A model generated the notes under the pieces. It saw only the letters and a program-made list of their open reading frames with translations, was not told the DNA's origin and did not search any database. From Trochalopteron elliotii (Eukaryota; Chordata; Aves; Passeriformes; Leiothrichidae), in contig JANPWX010000097.1 in NCBI GenBank assembly GCA_024734555.1, forward strand, positions 2,651,048 to 2,715,047: DNA of 64,000 nucleotides, written 5' to 3'. A program made the translations under genes and the position numbers. Of the stretch, positions 61,991-64,000 are shown piece by piece (the stretch's first letter is position 1; every line of letters begins with the position of its first letter).

Positions 61991-63796
61991 GTTATGCTTT
62001 CTTGACCACTGTCAGTTAGACTGATTTTGTGTGCAGCACCTGAACATTATTTTATGGGCAAGATTAGTAAAAAGTGTAGTTGCAATTCTCTGCATATATA
62101 CTGAGGGGTGGAGGGTGGAGGAGACTCTCGAAATCCCAGCCACAATCCTGTCATTTACCAGAGCTGACGTTTTGCCACTAAGCACTCCAGTCTTACCTGC
62201 CAATGTCTTCCAGAGAGAGAAAACTATATGGACTGCCCTCTGTATTCTTCCTCAAGGTGTGGCATGAATTTAAAGCACATCTGAAATCTGATAGAGAATC
62301 TGTATGAGTATCCTGACAGCCATTCCAGCTGGACACCTCTTTGGTGTGCAAGAGTACTCTGTCAGCACCCTCCCTCTCCTCATGCCTCTGACTTCCAGAC
62401 ATGCAAGTCTATGGTCCTTCTAGGAGTATCCCACCAAGAGGGCAATGTATGTGTTACCTGTCTGCTAGTAGGATTTTTCCCCATCCTCCAATTCTGCATT
62501 GCTATTGATTGATTGTGTGCTGGCTGGCTGACTCTAATATACAGCATTTTCACCACCTCTAATTGATTGCAAGTTCATCATCCTCTGCCCAGTACCCTGA
62601 GCAGATTGCTATTGACATTTACTTATTTTGTAATGCTATTTATTGTTATTTGTGTTCTCATCAGCTTTTCTCTTTCCCTCTTCTGTCCTTTTTGCTCCCC
62701 TTTCACCCCTGCTTTCAAATCTGCTTGCTTGTGCCTGTCCTTTTCCTCCTGTTACTTCCCTACCCTACTACATCATGAACCTGTTCTTTTGCCATGGTCT
62801 TAGTGAAACTTGTGCTTGCCACAGTCTCCTTTCTCACTGACACCTGTCTGCACCACAGCCTCTCTGTCCTCTGTTCTGGGCCTCTCCTCATCCCCTGCTG
62901 CTCATGCCCTCAGCAGCTCCCAGGAGGAGATGCAGATGGGCTGGCAGTGAGCACAGCCCATGGGAATGCAGGGACCTGAGCCCACACCTGAGTGACATGC
63001 AGTCCTCAGCCCTTCCTCAGGGCCTGCTCAGCTGTGCAAGTCATGGTGCACCAAATGAGCCAGATGAGAGAGCAGGCAAGAGCTAAAAGCAGGCCGTCCT
63101 ACAGTGCAAGGAATAAGATAGCCACTGTCTGTGCTTTGGAGTATTTTCCACAACCCCTTTGGTGACCTGCACTGTGGTTGCCAGCACAGGGACACAAGTC
63201 CTGGTGAAAAAATCCCAAAAACTGAGTGGGCATTCTCTGTTGGGTAGTGAGGTTCTTGCTGTTGTGTGTGAACAGTCTTCTATGTGGCAGTGGTGCACGT
63301 GTATGACCTCAGGAGGTGACAGCCACTGGGGCAGTGGGCAGCAGCATGCTGGTGGATACACACTGAGAGCTGTAAGCCTCCAGTATGGCCTGTTGCACTT
63401 GACACGAGCCCAGGCAGAATGCAGCCCAGAAACAAGCACACCTGTGTTCAGCACTGCTCATCAGCATGCAGAAAGTTCTACCCCTGCACAGCAGGGTACA
63501 GCTTCTGAGAGCTGAAGCCCAAGAGAGGGATGCTGGGGGCAGCATGTTGAGACATGACCCACAGCCTTATGCATTTCATGGATCAGCACCAGGGAGGTTT
63601 GTGCGTCTCCTCGCCTGCCTTCCCACTCCCATATGTGCTTGGTAGCCACTGTGTCCCCTCCCCAGGAGGTGGTTGTCACTGCAGCAATGCACTGCATGGA
63701 TGTTATTTCACAGTCAGGAGGAAAGGGCGCAGGCAACTGGCCCCCAGCACTCCCAGAAATCAAAGGAAGGTTACCAGGGACACTCTGAATGCTCAG
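61991..63796. other. gene-free stretch, pyrimidine-rich 62.6-62.9 kb
   Basis: 62.65-62.90 kb is a C/T-rich run (TTTCTCTTTCCCTCTTC and similar) that gives Leu/Phe/Pro-rich open frames in three overlapping frames. These look like membrane proteins only because of composition. A minus-strand frame (62402 down to 62193) ends at a donor-like GGCAG/GTAAGA, unrecognised. 63.1-63.8 kb is GC-richer with opposite-strand frames of 115-123 codons overlapping each other. Confidence 0.35.
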
Positions 63797-63832
63797 AAAA
63801 AAACAAACAAACAAAAAACAAAACAGAAAAAA
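63797..63832 (+). repeat. A-rich (CAAA)n-like tract
   Basis: A-rich low-complexity run of AAACAAACAAACAAAAAAC steps. The Lys/Gln/Asn-rich peptide across it is a repeat artefact. Confidence 0.9.
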
Positions 63833-64000
63833 GGGGCTCGTTTTAGTAACTCCAAACCTTGCACTCCTGTATGTCTTAGAAGGAGCTATATTGCTTTTTG
63901 ACCTTTAAAAATAGTCTTGGCTTTGGAAATCATCACAGTGCAGATCTGCCTTCACTGGAAAGTTGATAGCAAGGTGTGAAAAAAACGAAAAAGAGCAGAC
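63833..64000. other. window end, nothing recognised
   Basis: Short unique sequence. No feature is seen before the window ends. Confidence 0.5.

Noticed and set aside
62563..62979. Overlapping Leu/Phe-rich frames that look like membrane proteins
   Set aside because: Caused by a C/T-rich run. Three frames look hydrophobic at once, which is a composition effect.
1..64000. tRNA, rRNA, spliceosomal RNA, well-known microRNA seeds, CRISPR arrays and mitochondrial inserts
   Set aside because: Looked for by eye using their conserved words (for example tRNA B-box and let-7, miR-9, miR-124 mature sequences). No match was seen.

Overview
The window looks like vertebrate nuclear DNA from a bird, probably a songbird. 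Three things suggest this. The base composition is moderately AT-rich and depleted of CpG. There are no compact genes, operons or ribosome binding sites. At 16.7-16.95 kb there is a clear 3' end of a CR1 LINE, the dominant interspersed repeat of birds, ending in the usual run-in to the ATTCTATGATTCT-type tail. A probable solo LTR at about 21.6-21.9 kb has the form of avian endogenous retrovirus LTRs. The species cannot be named from sequence alone.

No protein-coding gene, tRNA, rRNA or known microRNA could be recognised. Open reading frames are short (the longest is 190 codons, on the minus strand near 40.4-41.0 kb), overlap in many frames and match no family I know. The simplest reading is a gene-poor interval or the inside of a very large intron, made mostly of single-copy noncoding DNA.

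Layout: 0-2 kb carries a CAA-repeat and a long T-rich block with a perfect TTTTTG hexamer array. 2-16.7 kb is single-copy DNA with one short (GT)8 tract. The CR1 tail and the LTR lie at 16.7-21.9 kb, with an exon-like minus-strand segment between them at 19.8-19.96 kb. A perfect G-quadruplex motif sits at 23.05 kb. 23-39 kb is quiet, apart from A-rich tracts and dyad-symmetric AT-rich motifs at 35.74 and 36.78 kb. Two GC-rich patches (39.1-39.3 and 45.3-45.7 kb) are the most promoter-like or exon-like places. 46-64 kb is again quiet, with a cluster of three TTAATTA sites at 48.7-48.8 kb, an exon-like segment after a 16-T tract at 58.6 kb, and a few short repeats.

No set of genes works together here, and I found no convincing undescribed system. 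The leads most worth checking are the minus-strand terminal-exon-like segment, the two GC-rich patches, the TTAATTA cluster, the dyad motifs and the G-quadruplex. Each is a candidate, and comparative alignment or transcript data would decide it.
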